Assembly: GCF_013266755.1 (NCBI RefSeq)
Contig: NZ_JABRWJ010000005.1
Location: 620,001 to 684,000, forward strand
Source of the DNA: Pseudaquabacterium terrae
Lineage (GTDB): Bacteria; Pseudomonadota; Gammaproteobacteria; Burkholderiales; Burkholderiaceae_C
Reading direction: 5' to 3'
DNA: 64,000 nucleotides
Shown here: positions 63,034-64,000 of the stretch, piece after piece
Position numbering within the stretch: the first letter of the stretch is position 1
How the letters are laid out: the number at the start of each line of letters is the position of its first letter
Notes under the pieces: generated by a model
What the model was told of the DNA's origin: nothing
The model's input: only the letters and a program-made list of their open reading frames with translations
Database searches by the model: none
Translations under genes and position numbers: made by a program

Positions 63034-63801
63034 CTACTTGATGTCCTTCCAGTACGCGGCGTTCAGGCGCCAGGCGATCAGCGTGAACACCGCCAGGAAC
63101 AGCAGCACCCACACGCCCAGGCGCACACGCTCGTTCTGCACCGGCTCGGCCATCCACACCATGTAGGCGGTCAGGTCGGCCATCGCGAGGTCGTACTCGG
63201 CCTTGGTCATCTTGCCGGGCTTGCTGATCTCGAAGCCCTTGAAGACGTGCTGCGTCTTCGTCGGATCGTGGGCGTCCTTCTCTTCGGTGAAGATCGCGCG
63301 CTGCTCGCCCTGCAGTTCCCACAGCGCGTGCGGCATGCCGACAGCGGGGAACACGGTGTTGTTCCAGCCGGTCGGACGCGTCTCGTCGCGGTAGAAGCTG
63401 CGCAGGTAGGTGTACAGGTAGTCGGCACCCGAGCCGCCGGCGCTGGCGCGCGAGCGGGCGACCACCGACAGGTCCGGCGGTACCGCGCCGAACCACTCCT
63501 TGGCGTGCTTCGGATCGAGCGACACCGTCATCAGGTCGCCGACCTTCTCGGTCGCGAACAGCAGGTTCTTCTTGATCTGCTCGTCGCCCAGGCCGATGTC
63601 GCGCAGCCGGTTGTAGCGCATGAACGCCGCGGCGTGGCAGTTCAGGCAGTAGTTGACGAACAGCTTGGCGCCGTGTTGCAGCGCGGCCATGTCGGTGACG
63701 CGCTCCTTCTGGAAGCGGTCCAGCGGCACGGTGCTTTCGCTGGCGTGCGACAAGCCGGCGAAGCCGACGAGGACCAGCAGGCAGGCGAGGATTCTTTTCA
63801 T
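63034..63801 (-). CDS. petC: Cytochrome c1 of the ubiquinol-cytochrome c reductase
   Basis: A 255-residue membrane-anchored c-type cytochrome of complex III. Signal peptide about 1-20; heme-binding CLNCH at 52-56; IGLGDEQI, PPDLSVVARSRAS and GWNNTVFPAVGMPHALW are family features; the C-terminal helix (about 225-247) anchors it. It starts 23 bases after the petB stop. Confidence 0.93.
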   Translation of the reverse strand: MKRILACLLVLVGFAGLSHASESTVPLDRFQKERVTDMAALQHGAKLFVNYCLNCHAAAFMRYNRLRDIGLGDEQIKKNLLFATEKVGDLMTVSLDPKHAKEWFGAVPPDLSVVARSRASAGGSGADYLYTYLRSFYRDETRPTGWNNTVFPAVGMPHALWELQGEQRAIFTEEKDAHDPTKTQHVFKGFEISKPGKMTKAEYDLAMADLTAYMVWMAEPVQNERVRLGVWVLLFLAVFTLIAWRLNAAYWKDIK

Positions 63802-63823
63802 GATCTTCAGTCGCTCCCGCTCA

Positions 63824-64000
63824 TCAATGCTTGGTGAAGGTGACGCGGTCGGGCACCGGCTTGAACATGCCGATCGTGCTCCACCACGGCATCAGCAGGA
63901 AGAAGGCGAAATAGAACAGCGTTCCGGCCTGCGCCACGAGCGTGCCGATGTCCGACGGCGGCTGGATGCCGAGGTAGCCCAGCACGATGAAGAAGACGAC
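63824..64000 (-). CDS. petB: Cytochrome b of the bc1 complex, C-terminal end (cut by window edge)
   Basis: The last 58 residues are visible: a helix VFFIVLGYLGIQPPSDIGTL, then AGTLFYFAFFLLMPWW, then GMFKPVPDRVTFTKH and stop. This matches the final two membrane segments of a proteobacterial cytochrome b. The heme-binding part lies outside the window. Confidence 0.88.
   Translation of the reverse strand, partial: VVFFIVLGYLGIQPPSDIGTLVAQAGTLFYFAFFLLMPWWSTIGMFKPVPDRVTFTKH

Overview
The window is a piece of a high-GC (roughly 68-70% by eye) betaproteobacterial chromosome. The gene order petB-petC-sspA-sspB, the dciA/M23 peptidase/secA block, the DUF971-ubiE and ubiJ-ubiB blocks, an nudB/endonuclease/clsB neighbourhood, a GntR-controlled phosphonate operon, and PEP-CTERM and EpsD proteins all point to Burkholderiales, most likely the Rubrivivax/Leptothrix/Ideonella side of the order. 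No phage, insertion sequence, rRNA or CRISPR array was seen; there is one tRNA gene (Thr, anticodon UGU).

Layout. 1-11919: a divergent GntR regulator (cut by the window edge) and a long plus-strand operon for 2-aminoethylphosphonate (AEP). It holds a binding protein, an ATPase, a fused permease and the transaminase PhnW, followed by a glutamine-synthetase-like ligase, an iron alcohol dehydrogenase, a gamma-glutamyl hydrolase, an aldehyde dehydrogenase, a HAD hydrolase and an M14 amidohydrolase. 11924-27252 (minus strand): S9 peptidase, cardiolipin synthase, a coiled-coil membrane protein and a response regulator, a YbhP-like nuclease-fold protein, NudB, DAHP synthase, an AbrB/Doc toxin-antitoxin pair, AspS, DUF502, FmdB, a sodium symporter, UbiB and UbiJ. 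27361-32537 (plus): sugar-nucleotide genes galE-manC-rfbB-rfbA with a zeta-toxin-like kinase and a 58-residue ORF between manC and rfbB. 32557-38984 (minus): an epsE fragment, epsD, ubiE, DUF971 and a 1316-residue FAD/Fe-S oxidoreductase. 39236-45678 (plus): the glycerol-3-phosphate/glycerophosphodiester system ugpB-A-E-C-Q plus an aldehyde dehydrogenase. 45663-56237: an MFS exporter, two PEP-CTERM proteins each next to a secreted subtilase, and argJ. 56514-64000: secA, an M23 peptidase, dciA, a small RTX/DUF4214 protein, tRNA-Thr, sspB, sspA, petC and the end of petB.

How the genes work together. Two operons scavenge organic phosphorus (phosphonate and glycerol phosphate). Both contain copies of the same GC-rich palindromic intergenic element between cistrons, five copies in all. 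The AEP operon couples PhnW to a full set of gamma-glutamylation enzymes (ligase, alcohol dehydrogenase, aldehyde dehydrogenase, hydrolase) but shows no recognisable carbon-phosphorus bond-cleaving enzyme. This is the most interesting signal here. The sugar-nucleotide cluster and the truncated epsD-epsE pair split a ubiE...ubiJ-ubiB neighbourhood that is normally compact in this group, so a polysaccharide island was probably inserted or rearranged there. The PEP-CTERM/subtilase pairs and EpsD imply an exosortase and exopolysaccharide system elsewhere in the genome.
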